From Enterococcus_E cecorum_C (GTDB lineage Bacteria; Bacillota; Bacilli; Lactobacillales; Enterococcaceae), in contig NZ_JBQKFH010000038.1 of the NCBI RefSeq assembly GCF_052119425.1, forward strand, positions 1 to 22,834: a stretch of DNA of 22,834 nucleotides. The letters run 5' to 3'. The translations under genes were made by a program, and so were the position numbers. Below, piece by piece: positions 1 through 7,655 of the stretch. Position 1 is the stretch's first letter. The number at the start of each line of letters is the position of its first letter. The notes beneath the pieces were generated by a model. The model worked only from the letters and a program-made list of their open reading frames with translations. It was not told the origin of the DNA and did not search any database.

Positions 1-50
1 GTTAGGATGGATGAGTCCTGTTCAATATAGGCTCCATCTTTTAGCTGCAT

Positions 51-80
51 AATGAAAACGAGACGACCGGAGTCGTCTCG
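51..80 (-). terminator. Rho-independent terminator of proBA
   Basis: A perfect 9-bp stem (59-67 with 72-80) closes a 4-base loop. Read on the minus strand it is followed by TTTTCATT, so it terminates transcription coming from proA. The plus-strand side is followed by A residues, not T, so it is not a plus-strand terminator. Confidence 0.85.
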
Positions 81-135
81 TAAAAAAGTCTAACTTTTTG
101 GGGTCACCTCATTTTGACAACCCTCTTTTTTATGC

Positions 136-1383
136 TTAATTTCTCACTTGACCTTGACCGTAGATGATGTATTTAATCGAGGTAAGTGCGTCTAATCCCA
201 TGGGTCCTCGTGCGTGAAGTTTTTGTGTAGAGATACCGATTTCCGCACCAAAACCAAAGACAAAGCCATCTGTAAAGCGGGTAGAGGCATTGACATAGAC
301 CGCCGCAGCATCGACTTCATTTAAGAATTTTTGAGCGGCACTATAATTTTCAGTCACAATGGCTTCAGAGTGCTTGGTGTTGTATTGGTTGATATGGCTG
401 ATTGCTTCTTCAAGAGAATCGACTACCTTAATGGCTAAAATATAGTCCAAAAATTCAGTTTCCCAATCCGTTTGGGTCGCTTCACTAGCTTGTGTGAGGT
501 AGGCGAGGGCTTTTTGGTCGGCACGAATTTCGACATTTTTTGCTAATAATTCTTTTTCCAAAATAGGTAAGACTTCTGGTGCGACATCTTTGTGGACCAA
601 TAAAGTTTCAATCGCATTACATACGGATGGACGTTGTGTTTTCGCGTTCATGGTAATCTTCACCGCCATCTCCAAGTTCGCATCTTTATCAATGTAAACG
701 TGATTATTCCCAGTTCCCGTTTCAATTACAGGGACCGTCGCATGGTTTTTCACGTTTTGAATCAGACCAGCGCCCCCACGTGGAATTAAGACATCTAGAT
801 AGTCATTGAGGCGCATCATCTCTTGTACGACTTCCCGAGAGATATCATCCACAAACTGAATCGCCCCAGGATGAATGTCGTTTTGTGCTAAGACTGCTTG
901 CATGATTTCCACCAATAACTGATTAGAGTAGAAGGCTTCTTTTCCTCCACGCAAGATGACCGCATTGCCCGTTTTAAAGCACAGACTCGCCGCATCGGTT
1001 GTTACATTTGGACGAGATTCATATATCATGCCGACCACACCTAGGGGCACGCGTTTGGCACCAATCATGAGTTCATCGGCATTTTGCCACATTTTATCGA
1101 CATTGCCAATTGGATCGGGTAAAGTTGCAACTTGGCGAATTCCGTTAGCCATCTCATGAATACGCGCTTCATCTAATCTCAAACGGTCCTTCATCGTTTC
1201 TTTAATCCCGTAATCATCGGCTTTGGCTAAGTCTTTTTGGTTCGCGGCGATGATTTTTTGGGTGTTTGCTTCCAGTGCCTCAGCCATTTGGTTTAAAATT
1301 TGATTTTTCGTTTTGGTCGAAAGCAGACTGAGTTGACTGGTGCTTGCTTTAGCGGTTTGTCCTAACGTTTGAATATCTGTCAT
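136..1383 (-). CDS. proA: Gamma-glutamyl phosphate reductase (glutamate-5-semialdehyde dehydrogenase)
   Basis: ProA reduces gamma-glutamyl phosphate to glutamate-5-semialdehyde with NADPH, the second step of proline synthesis, in the cytoplasm. The 415-aa protein is full length for the family. Recognisable stretches are VGMIYESRPNVT, the GNAVILRGGKEA segment, the IETGTGNNHVYID segment and the catalytic cysteine in QRPSVCNAIETLL. A TTG immediately precedes the ATG at 1383, but the GAGGAGGAG ribosome site (1389-1397) is about 5 nt from the ATG and only 2 nt from the TTG, so the ATG is preferred. It follows proB by about 15 nt with the ribosome site in the gap, so the two are co-transcribed and end at the hairpin at 51-80. 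Confidence 0.97.
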   Translation of the reverse strand: MTDIQTLGQTAKASTSQLSLLSTKTKNQILNQMAEALEANTQKIIAANQKDLAKADDYGIKETMKDRLRLDEARIHEMANGIRQVATLPDPIGNVDKMWQNADELMIGAKRVPLGVVGMIYESRPNVTTDAASLCFKTGNAVILRGGKEAFYSNQLLVEIMQAVLAQNDIHPGAIQFVDDISREVVQEMMRLNDYLDVLIPRGGAGLIQNVKNHATVPVIETGTGNNHVYIDKDANLEMAVKITMNAKTQRPSVCNAIETLLVHKDVAPEVLPILEKELLAKNVEIRADQKALAYLTQASEATQTDWETEFLDYILAIKVVDSLEEAISHINQYNTKHSEAIVTENYSAAQKFLNEVDAAAVYVNASTRFTDGFVFGFGAEIGISTQKLHARGPMGLDALTSIKYIIYGQGQVRN

Positions 1384-1398
1384 CAAATCTCCTCCTCA

Positions 1399-2205
1399 TT
1401 AGTTATTTTTCATAAATAATGTTCCAATCGGTGCACCCTCAATAATGTCAAAAATGATTTTCGGCTGTTTTCCGTTGGCTAAAACCATGGCTAAATCATG
1501 GTCTAAAATACGTTTGGCCGCTTTGAGTTTACTTGCCATACCGCCTGTGCCAAATTGACTGCCCTTGCCACCGGCTTGCTGGGTGATTTCCGGCGTGATT
1601 TCGCTGATATGGTGGTGCAAGGTAGCCTCAGGATTGGTGTTTGGATTATCGGAGTAAAAACCATCAATATCTGATAGCATCACTAATAGGTCCGCTTGAG
1701 TTAATTGTGCGACAATGGCAGACAGTTGGTCATTATCGCCAAATTTCGTCAAGTGATCCAATTCATCGACCGAAACGGTGTCATTTTCATTGATAATCGG
1801 AATAATCTTCATCTGCAAAAGTTGTTCTAAGGTGTTGGTAACATTTTTGCGGCTTTCCGGGTATTCAATCACATCGCGTGTAAGTAAGACTTGGCCAGCT
1901 AACTTGCCATAACTTGCGAGACGTTGGGAGTAAATATTCATCAAAGTGGCTTGCCCGAGACTGGCGACGGCTTGTTGCTCAGGAATCGTGCTAGGTCGCG
2001 TCTTTAACTGCAGCTGATTCATTCCGACACCAATCGCACCAGAAGTAACGAGGAGGACTTCTTTTCCTTGGTTGCTCAAATCAGCTAAGACAAAGGCCAA
2101 CGCATCAATACTAGATAAATTAATATTGCCATTTGGATAAATCAGTGAACTTGTTCCTATCTTAATGACAATTCGCTTGCTATTTTTTAACTTTTCTCGA
2201 ATCAT
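1399..2205 (-). CDS. proB: Glutamate 5-kinase, short form without PUA domain
   Basis: ProB phosphorylates glutamate to gamma-glutamyl phosphate, the first and normally feedback-inhibited step of proline synthesis. The amino-acid kinase fold is visible in RIVIKIGTSSL near the N-terminus, LVTSGAIGVG, PIINENDTVS and the nucleotide-binding FGTGGMASKLKAA near residue 215. At 268 aa it ends after the kinase domain and lacks the C-terminal PUA domain present in the roughly 367-aa E. coli enzyme, as in other short Firmicutes ProB proteins. The ATG has an AAGGAAAG-type ribosome site about 8 nt upstream. It is the first gene of the proBA operon, with a candidate promoter at 2239-2267. No T-box or other proline-sensing leader is visible in the short 5' region. 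Confidence 0.97.
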   Translation of the reverse strand: MIREKLKNSKRIVIKIGTSSLIYPNGNINLSSIDALAFVLADLSNQGKEVLLVTSGAIGVGMNQLQLKTRPSTIPEQQAVASLGQATLMNIYSQRLASYGKLAGQVLLTRDVIEYPESRKNVTNTLEQLLQMKIIPIINENDTVSVDELDHLTKFGDNDQLSAIVAQLTQADLLVMLSDIDGFYSDNPNTNPEATLHHHISEITPEITQQAGGKGSQFGTGGMASKLKAAKRILDHDLAMVLANGKQPKIIFDIIEGAPIGTLFMKNN

Positions 2206-2238
2206 TTCGTAATCTTTCCTTTATTATTGATTGTATCC

Positions 2239-2267
2239 ATTTTACGCTAAATTCGCCCATTCGTCAT
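2239..2267 (-). promoter_or_regulatory. Candidate sigma-A promoter of proBA
   Basis: On the minus strand ATGACG (2262-2267), a 17-nt spacer and TAAAAT (2239-2244) lie about 34 nt upstream of the proB ATG. The -35 box matches the consensus at four of six positions. This is inference from spacing and similarity only. Confidence 0.45.
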
Positions 2268-2287
2268 GCATTTTTTGCAAATTGTTG

Positions 2288-2323
2288 AAAAAAAGCAGAT
2301 ACCCAATCAATTAGGAATCTGCT
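2288..2323 (-). terminator. Terminator downstream of the broken fic gene
   Basis: On the minus strand, AGCAGAT (2317-2323) pairs with ATCTGCT (2294-2300) and is followed by a run of seven T. It separates the Fic-family pseudogene from proBA, which therefore needs its own promoter. Confidence 0.75.
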
Positions 2324-2335
2324 AAATACGTTTAT

Positions 2336-3026
2336 TTAAGATTGGTAGTCAATGCCAAAGATACAATGATCATACATAAAACGAAGCAGCTGTCTTTCTT
2401 GACTAGCCTGGTCGCTGTGGTAGTAATTGGATAGATATTCATTGAAAGTGATAAAATCAGCTTCAGGAATGGATAATAGTCCCACGCCATATTTGTACAT
2501 CAACGCATTGGCTGAAATCAGTGCGCATCTTTATTTCCATCCCAAAAGATTTGATTTTTGCTCATATACAGAAATAATCGTAGGGCTTTTTCGGTGATAG
2601 AATAATCGCTATCTAATAATTTTTGAAAATCAGATTGGATAGTTGCTTCATCTTTCAATTTAGGGATATATTTTCCTTGTAATGTGCTGACCTCGACTCC
2701 TCCATTGCGAATTCGTCCCGGAAATAAGGCATCTTCACTAGCAACAATTGCGTTTATTTTTTTGCTTTTTCCAGTAAAGGTTCATCCGTCGCTTTTAGCA
2801 CATACTCAAAGCCGCGTTTTAAATGAATGATGGTGAGGACTTCATCCATAGCGACATCTTTTGCCCGATTATATTTGATGATTTGTTTGATTTGTAAAGG
2901 AGTGGCTTTTAGATTTTCAAACTTTCCAGCCTGATAAATCCAAGTGACAAGATTTTTTTTGAGCAACAATCGCAATTCGTGCAAAGAAAGATGATACTTA
3001 TCTATCAGCTTGTCGTTTGGATTCAT
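2336..3026 (-). pseudogene. Fic-family protein gene with two single-base frameshifts
   Basis: Three reading-frame pieces add up to one Fic-fold protein. Piece 1 (3026 to 2757, 90 aa) begins MNPNDKLIDKYHLSLHELR and runs into a stop after EKAKK at a run of seven A. Adding one A continues in frame with INAIVASEDALFPGRIRNGG, which leads to LYMSKNQIFWDGNK, the core of the Fic motif (family form HxFx(D/E)GNxR). There a stop follows at 2518-2520. Adding one A to the AAA at 2530-2532 restores GNKRCALISANALMYKYG and the C-terminus, ending at 2336. The position of the usual catalytic histidine is glutamine here (NQIF), so the protein may not have been a standard AMP-transferase even when intact. Both lesions are one-base losses in A-runs, so either gene decay or homopolymer sequencing error is possible. 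Confidence 0.8.
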
Positions 3027-3248
3027 TTTGATACTCCTTTTTCGTCTTTTTCTCCATTTTAATTGTCATACAATCAAAAAGCAATCTGCAATCAAGCCTT
3101 GTCATTTTATCCAAAAATGCGCCATTCATTTGAGCAATTTTATACAAATTTAAAATTATCCATAAAAATAGAAGCGTTTTAGCGATAAATTGCCGCCGAT
3201 ATGTTAAAATATACTTATTCAATGATTATTTAAAAGGAGGTCCTTACG

Positions 3249-3770
3249 ATTAGCAAGCGAGGATTTGAAATTATCACAAAGTATCAAGACCAAGGCCTAC
3301 ATTTACCAGTCCGGGCGACCCATCAAGCTGCTGGTTATGATTTTGAAGCGGCTGAAGATGTAGTGATTCCTAGCATTTGGAAAAGTGGCGCTGGCTTGAT
3401 GACCATTAAAAACTTACTATTTGATGCTCAAAAAGCCCAACAAACACTCAAACCAACCCTAGTGCCAACGGGGATTAAAGCTTATATGCAGACAGATGAA
3501 TTTTTACAACTGGCCAATCGTTCTAGCAATCCGTTGAAGCGCTTTTTGTTATTGGCCAACGGGGTGGGGGTCATTGATGCAGATTATTATAACAATCCTG
3601 ACAACGAAGGCCATATCATGTTTCAATTTGTGAATTTTGGTGTGACAGATGTGACAATCAAAAAAGGAGAACGCATCGGTCAAGGGATTTTCCTACCATT
3701 TTTAAAAGCCGACCAAGATGAAACGATGAGTACGCGCACCGGTGGATTTGGTTCTTCTAATCAAGAGTAA
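3249..3770 (+). CDS. dut: dUTP diphosphatase (trimeric dUTPase), apparent ATT start
   Basis: The enzyme hydrolyses dUTP to dUMP and pyrophosphate, keeping uracil out of DNA and feeding dTMP synthesis. The five motifs of trimeric dUTPases are present in order: AGYDFEAAEDV, LANRSSNPLKR, LLANGVGVIDADYY, KKGERIGQGIF and the C-terminal RTGGFGSS. Motif 1 lies upstream of every in-frame ATG, GTG or TTG, so the gene must begin earlier than those codons. The only placement that fits an AAAGGAGG ribosome site (3233-3240) is ATT at 3249-3251, 8 nt downstream; an in-frame TAA at 3231-3233 blocks anything further upstream. This gives 173 aa starting (M)SKRGFEIITKYQDQG. It is followed by radA after 12 nt and is probably co-transcribed with it. 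Confidence 0.9.
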   Translation: MSKRGFEIITKYQDQGLHLPVRATHQAAGYDFEAAEDVVIPSIWKSGAGLMTIKNLLFDAQKAQQTLKPTLVPTGIKAYMQTDEFLQLANRSSNPLKRFLLLANGVGVIDADYYNNPDNEGHIMFQFVNFGVTDVTIKKGERIGQGIFLPFLKADQDETMSTRTGGFGSSNQE

Positions 3771-3782
3771 AGGTGGATTTCA

Positions 3783-5153
3783 GTGGCAAAAAAAGCAAAA
3801 ACACAATTTGAGTGTCAACATTGTGGCTATATTTCCCCACGTTATTTAGGGAAATGTCCGAATTGTAATAGTTGGAACTCGATGATGGAAGTCAAAATCG
3901 AAAATACCACCGATGTCCGTCAAGCCGTTTCGTTTACCGGAATCAAGAGCCAACCAACCAAAATTACCGAAGTGGTGCCGAAAAAAACACCGCGCGTTCA
4001 AACAGAAATTGGTGAGTTGAATCGCGTGCTAGGTGGCGGCGTGGTGCCAGGTTCCTTGATTTTACTAGGAGGCGATCCGGGTATTGGCAAGTCAACACTG
4101 TTATTACAAGTGTCTGAGCAGCTAACCAAAGCCCACGGGAAAGTCTTGTACGTCTCAGGGGAAGAAAGTGCCGAGCAAATCAAGATGCGTGCGGAACGTT
4201 TAGGGGTCTTGCATGAGTCCTTTTATGTCTATGCGGAAAATGATATGGAGGCCATTCGTCAAGCCATCGAACAACTTTCACCTGATTATGTGATTATTGA
4301 TTCGATTCAAACCATGATTCAGCCAAGCATTTCTTCTGTGGCGGGGAGTGTCAGTCAGGTTCGCGAAACCACCGCTGAGTTGATGCGCATTGCTAAGAGT
4401 AATCAGATTGCTATTTTTATCGTCGGTCATGTGACAAAAGAAGGGGCACTAGCAGGTCCTAGAATGTTAGAACATATGGTTGATACCGTGTTGTATTTTG
4501 AAGGAGAACGCCAACAGTCCTTTAGAATTTTGCGTGCGGTGAAAAATCGTTTCGGTTCGACCAATGAAATCGGCATTTTCGAGATGCATGAAGACGGCTT
4601 ACATGAAGTCATCAATCCTTCGCAAGTCTTTTTAGAAGAACGTCTGCAAGGAGCGACGGGTTCGGCAATCGTGGTGACGATGGAAGGAACGCGCCCATTA
4701 TTAGTGGAGATTCAAGCTTTGATTACACCCACCATGTTTGGAAATGCCAAGCGTACCACGACAGGTCTGGACTTTAATCGGGGATCTTTAATTATGGCGG
4801 TCTTGGAAAAGCGTGCCGGAATGTTATTGCAAAATCAAGATGCCTATTTAAAAGCAGCCGGTGGTGTGAAGCTAAATGAGCCAGCAATCGATTTAGCCAT
4901 TGCGGTGAGTATTGCCTCTAGTTACAAGGAAAAAGGCACTCAGGCAACGGATTGTTTTATCGGTGAAATTGGCTTGACCGGGGAAATCAGACGCGTCAAT
5001 GCCATCGAACAACGCATCAAAGAAGTGCAAAAGTTAGGCTTTAAACGGGTATTTGTACCTAAAAATAATTTAGCTAATTTAGAAATTCCAGCGGGTATTG
5101 AAGTTATCGGTGTTTCTACTTTGGCTGAAACGATGAAAAAAGTCTTTGGCTAA
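3783..5153 (+). CDS. radA: DNA repair protein RadA (Sms)
   Basis: RadA is a RecA-related hexameric ATPase that drives branch migration during recombinational repair and natural transformation. The 456-aa protein has the full family architecture: a four-cysteine zinc finger (C11, C14, C25, C28), a Walker A motif GGDPGIGKST at residues 96-105, the RadA-specific KNRFG motif at 254-258, and a Lon-protease-like C-terminal domain. Translation starts at GTG 3783 with AGGTGG 6 nt upstream. It lies 12 nt after dut. The usual Firmicutes neighbour disA is absent; yacL follows instead after a repeat-filled gap. Confidence 0.98.
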   Translation: MAKKAKTQFECQHCGYISPRYLGKCPNCNSWNSMMEVKIENTTDVRQAVSFTGIKSQPTKITEVVPKKTPRVQTEIGELNRVLGGGVVPGSLILLGGDPGIGKSTLLLQVSEQLTKAHGKVLYVSGEESAEQIKMRAERLGVLHESFYVYAENDMEAIRQAIEQLSPDYVIIDSIQTMIQPSISSVAGSVSQVRETTAELMRIAKSNQIAIFIVGHVTKEGALAGPRMLEHMVDTVLYFEGERQQSFRILRAVKNRFGSTNEIGIFEMHEDGLHEVINPSQVFLEERLQGATGSAIVVTMEGTRPLLVEIQALITPTMFGNAKRTTTGLDFNRGSLIMAVLEKRAGMLLQNQDAYLKAAGGVKLNEPAIDLAIAVSIASSYKEKGTQATDCFIGEIGLTGEIRRVNAIEQRIKEVQKLGFKRVFVPKNNLANLEIPAGIEVIGVSTLAETMKKVFG

Positions 5154-5157
5154 GAAT

Positions 5158-5292
5158 AAGGATGTGAGGTAGCTTGGTCAGACATGAGAAAATTCGTGTT
5201 TACCCACCGATGAGAAAATCAGTCAGAATTAAAGATTTTCCTAATCGGCGGGGCGAATTTTCAAAATGTCTAGCTACCGAACACAGATTACA
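5158..5292. repeat. Structured intergenic repeat, type 1, copy 1
   Basis: This unit starts AAGGATGTGAGGTAGC and ends GAACACAGATTA. Its two ends are nearly identical to those of the unit at 12166-12300. It folds into a long imperfect hairpin: GTAGCT, AGACAT and GAAAATTCG on the left pair with matching stretches on the right (to 5277), and an inner stem pairs CCGAT (5207-5211) plus GAAAATC with GATTTTC plus ATCGG (5244-5248). It starts 5 nt after the radA stop. It resembles the small palindromic repeats described in enterococci, but family identity needs a database comparison. Confidence 0.85.
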
Positions 5293-5294
5293 CC

Positions 5295-5427
5295 AAGGAT
5301 GCTTGGCGGGGCGGTCAGCTACGAGCAGATAAGTTCCGAATTGGCGGAAAAGAGCGATGGATGTAGGACTTTTCCAGCCAAGGCGGCTTATATGCAAACG
5401 TAGCTCCCCACCAAGCACAGATTAGAC
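5295..5427. repeat. Structured intergenic repeat, type 2, copy 1
   Basis: Directly abutting the previous unit, this one starts AAGGATGCTTGG and ends AAGCACAGATTAG. Its interior differs from type 1 but keeps the same ends and the hairpin plan: AGCTACG pairs with CGTAGCT, ATAAG with CTTAT, and GGCGGAAAAG with CTTTTCCAGCC. It corresponds to the unit at 12030-12164. A truncated third start (AAGGATGCTTGG, from 5429) follows and fades before yacL. Confidence 0.8.
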
Positions 5428-5486
5428 TAAGGATGCTTGGCTTATGCTGAGTGTCCGCAAAATAGTTGAACAAAGGAGATTAAAGT

Positions 5487-6593
5487 ATGCAGCGACGAAT
5501 TATTAATATTTTATTCGTGCTTGCTGGAACGACACTAGGGATTTCCTTACTGCCTTATGCCTGGCAAGCATTACAACAAGAGAAGAATATGATGTTGAAT
5601 AACAATGTGACTAACGGCTTAATCGGAGCAATTATTTTCTTTATTTTATCATTATTATTAGCCGACAGCATTGCAACAGGAATTCTAAAAATTGAAAAAA
5701 AACTGAGCGAATTCAGCTTGATGTACCTATTATTTGGCACCCTTGGTACGATTATCGGTCTGGTTTTAGGGGCGATTTTGTCCATTCCTCTTTATAACTG
5801 GAATATTCCGTTCGTAACAGGTTTTATGCCAGTTATTTTGATGGTGATTTTTGGTTATTTTGGTTTTCGTATCGGCACGACGCGAATTGAGGAGTGGAAA
5901 AAGTTACTCAATATTAAGACCAAAAAGTCTGAAAACAAAGTGGAACAACAGATGCTTGATCGTAAAATTGAAGACCATTTCCACAAGTATAAGATTTTAG
6001 ATACGAGTGTGATTATTGATGGTCGGATTTACGATATTGCCAAATCTGGATTTTTAGAAGGTGTTTTGCTGATTCCTAATTTCGTGTTATATGAGTTACA
6101 ATATATTGCGGATTCAGGAGACAGTTTGAAGCGAGTGCGTGGCCGCCGGGGCTTAGATATTTTAAATGCTTTACAAAAAGAAGAAGACATTGCCGTTGAG
6201 ATGTACGAGGGCGATTTTGAAGAGATTTCTGAAGTTGACAGCAAGTTAATCAAGCTAGCAAAATTATTGGATGGTATCGTGGTCACCAATGATTTTAATT
6301 TAAATAAAGTTTCAGAATTTCAAAATGTCCCTGTGTTGAATATCAATGAATTAGCCAATGCGGTCAAACCTGTCGTGATTCCAGGAGAAACGATGGAAGT
6401 CCAAGTGGTCAAAGCCGGGACCGAGCGTCAACAAGGGGTCGCTTATCTTGATGATGGTACGATGGTCGTGGTAGAAGACGGTCAACATTATATGAATGAA
6501 CGCTTAGAAGTGGTGGTCACCTCTGCTTTACAAACGGCAGCTGGCCGCATGATTTTTGCCAAACCTTCCCATTCAAGACGCGGCATTAACTAA
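5487..6593 (+). CDS. yacL: Membrane-anchored PIN/TRAM domain protein YacL
   Basis: The protein combines four predicted membrane segments in residues 1-130 with a PIN nuclease-like domain (about 165-290) and a C-terminal TRAM domain (about 296-355). PIN acidic residues are visible at D172 (ILDTS), E203 (LYELQ), D251 (VDSKL) and D269 (TNDF), so metal-dependent RNase activity is plausible, and TRAM usually binds RNA. Its exact substrate is unknown. The 368-aa length is typical of the family. The ATG has AAAGGAG about 8 nt upstream. It is the conserved neighbour downstream of radA, and the epimerase-like gene follows 43 nt later with no terminator between. Confidence 0.95.
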   Translation: MQRRIINILFVLAGTTLGISLLPYAWQALQQEKNMMLNNNVTNGLIGAIIFFILSLLLADSIATGILKIEKKLSEFSLMYLLFGTLGTIIGLVLGAILSIPLYNWNIPFVTGFMPVILMVIFGYFGFRIGTTRIEEWKKLLNIKTKKSENKVEQQMLDRKIEDHFHKYKILDTSVIIDGRIYDIAKSGFLEGVLLIPNFVLYELQYIADSGDSLKRVRGRRGLDILNALQKEEDIAVEMYEGDFEEISEVDSKLIKLAKLLDGIVVTNDFNLNKVSEFQNVPVLNINELANAVKPVVIPGETMEVQVVKAGTERQQGVAYLDDGTMVVVEDGQHYMNERLEVVVTSALQTAAGRMIFAKPSHSRRGIN

Positions 6594-6636
6594 ATGAAAA
6601 TATAGAAGCTATTTTAAAAAAATTTGGAGTGATTAG

Positions 6637-7194
6637 ATGTTTGAATTGAAAGATTGTACGGTGGAAGAATCTAAAATTGCTGGTTTGAAGATTATTCGTT
6701 CTAAAACGGTGACTGATGATCGAGGAACGGTGCGTGAATTATATCGTGGTAGTTTATATACAACTTTTTTACCTAACACACTTTCTTCTTGGCAACAGAT
6801 TAATTTAACTAGAACGAAAAAAGGGGCTGTTCGTGGGCTACATGGTGAGGCAATGGCAAAACTAGTTACTATCGCTTTTGGTTCGGCTTTTGGTGTGTAT
6901 GTAGATACGCGACTAGATAGTCCAACCAGGGGAGAAGTTGTGACAGTGGATTTAAAACCAGGTGTGCAAGTTTTTGTCCCTCAAGGTGTTTGCAATGGAT
7001 TCCAAGCTTTGGAAGATACGGAATATTTGTATTTCTTTGATAACGAATGGCAGCCAGGAATGTCGGGTGTCGCTCTTACACCACTAGATGCAGCTTTAAA
7101 TATTCGTTGGCCAATTCCAATTGATGCACAAAATCGCGAACAAATTTCTGAAAAAGATAGTAAGGCGCCTACGTTAAAAGAAGTGCTGGGATAA
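6637..7194 (+). CDS. RmlC-like cupin sugar epimerase family protein, exact reaction unknown
   Basis: The 185-aa product matches the dTDP-4-dehydrorhamnose 3,5-epimerase family in length and layout: DDRGTVRELYR near residue 27, VRGLHGE carrying the family RGLH histidine, a YVDTRLDSPTRGE turn, the VFVPQGVCNGFQ core strand and EYLYFFDNEW. It departs from true RmlC at several active-site positions: RGLHxQ is RGLHGE, the second conserved histidine of the GFAHGF-type motif is asparagine (GVCNGF), and the TDYY segment reads DNEW. No other sugar-nucleotide gene (rmlA, B, D or a glycosyltransferase) is nearby. It may therefore be a divergent sugar isomerase or have another cupin function. It is transcribed after yacL and ends at a very strong terminator. 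Confidence 0.75.
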   Translation: MFELKDCTVEESKIAGLKIIRSKTVTDDRGTVRELYRGSLYTTFLPNTLSSWQQINLTRTKKGAVRGLHGEAMAKLVTIAFGSAFGVYVDTRLDSPTRGEVVTVDLKPGVQVFVPQGVCNGFQALEDTEYLYFFDNEWQPGMSGVALTPLDAALNIRWPIPIDAQNREQISEKDSKAPTLKEVLG

Positions 7195-7205
7195 GTATTT
7201 GTTAG

Positions 7206-7249
7206 AAGCTATTTTTCTCTCAATCAAACAGAGAAAAATAGCTTTTTTT
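7206..7249 (+). terminator. Strong rho-independent terminator after the RmlC-like gene
   Basis: A perfect 15-bp stem (7206-7220 with 7230-7244) with a 9-nt loop is followed by seven T residues. It closes the dut-radA-yacL-epimerase transcription run. The A-rich left side makes partial activity from the other strand possible. Confidence 0.93.
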
Positions 7250-7254
7250 ACGCT

Positions 7255-7323
7255 TAGGAATGTGAGGCAGCTTTGGGAGATATAAGTGGATAAGATTTTT
7301 CTAGCTTATTTCCATCTAGCCTC
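7255..7323. repeat. Degenerate, shortened copy of the structured intergenic repeat
   Basis: AGGAATGTGAGGCAGCT at the left resembles the AAGGATGTGAGGTAGC start of the full repeats, and the segment folds with GAGGC and TGGATAAG on the left opposite CTTATTTCCA and GCCTC on the right. The CACAGATTA end is missing. It probably derives from the same family by internal deletion and drift. Confidence 0.45.
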
Positions 7324-7329
7324 TTTTTA

Positions 7330-7557
7330 TCAAACTTTTGATTTTTGGCTTTCCATATGTTTTTTCCAAAAATCAAACAGTTCCCCCATTGTACCTACCA
7401 AGTCTTTTCCTAGATCAGTTAAATGATAAGTAACAGAAGGTGGAACAGTCTGATAGTCATGACGATAAACTAAAGCATCTCCTAGAAGAGAAAGAAGAGA
7501 TGATTCAATTTCAAACTCAGTATTGTTCAGATTTGAAGCAAATACAATTTTAAAGCC
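7330..7557 (-). pseudogene. C-terminal remnant of an HxlR-type transcription regulator
   Basis: On the minus strand the open frame ends with VYRHDYQTVPPSVTYHLTDL, then GKDLVGTMGELFDFW and a lysine-rich tail. The VPPxVxYxLTxxG pattern is the wing region of the winged-helix HxlR family. The first two thirds of the domain, including the conserved cysteine and recognition helix, are absent, and the frame opens at an in-frame stop at 7558-7560 with no start codon. What precedes the recognisable part (up to SSLLGDAL) does not match the family well. It is best read as decayed debris of an accessory regulator. Confidence 0.65.
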
Positions 7558-7576
7558 TCATTATACCTTCTTTCTC

Positions 7577-7612
7577 TATGAAAAGAGCAGCTAACTTTTC
7601 GATTAACTGCTC
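7577..7612 (-). terminator. Terminator of the AlbA_2-domain gene
   Basis: GAGCAG at 7585-7590 pairs with CTGCTC at 7607-7612, extended by TAA/TTA after one mismatch. On the minus strand it is followed by TTTTCATAG. It lies about 45 nt past the stop codon of the gene at 7656-9200. Confidence 0.75.
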
Positions 7613-7655
7613 AGGATTTCATTTTATCACAACTATTTATTCTGATTAAAGGTTC

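Noticed and set aside
3027..3222. 74-codon minus-strand frame between fic and dut
   Set aside because: It overlaps the fic start in another frame, lacks a clear ribosome site and has no recognisable domain; the region is more likely the divergent promoter area.
5200..5418. 72-codon minus-strand open frame between radA and yacL
   Set aside because: It lies entirely within the two palindromic repeat units, has no ribosome site and resembles no protein; the frame is a by-product of the repeats.
5158..5450. Repeats considered as a CRISPR array
   Set aside because: Units are long self-pairing hairpins lying end to end, not short identical repeats with unique spacers, and no cas gene is present.
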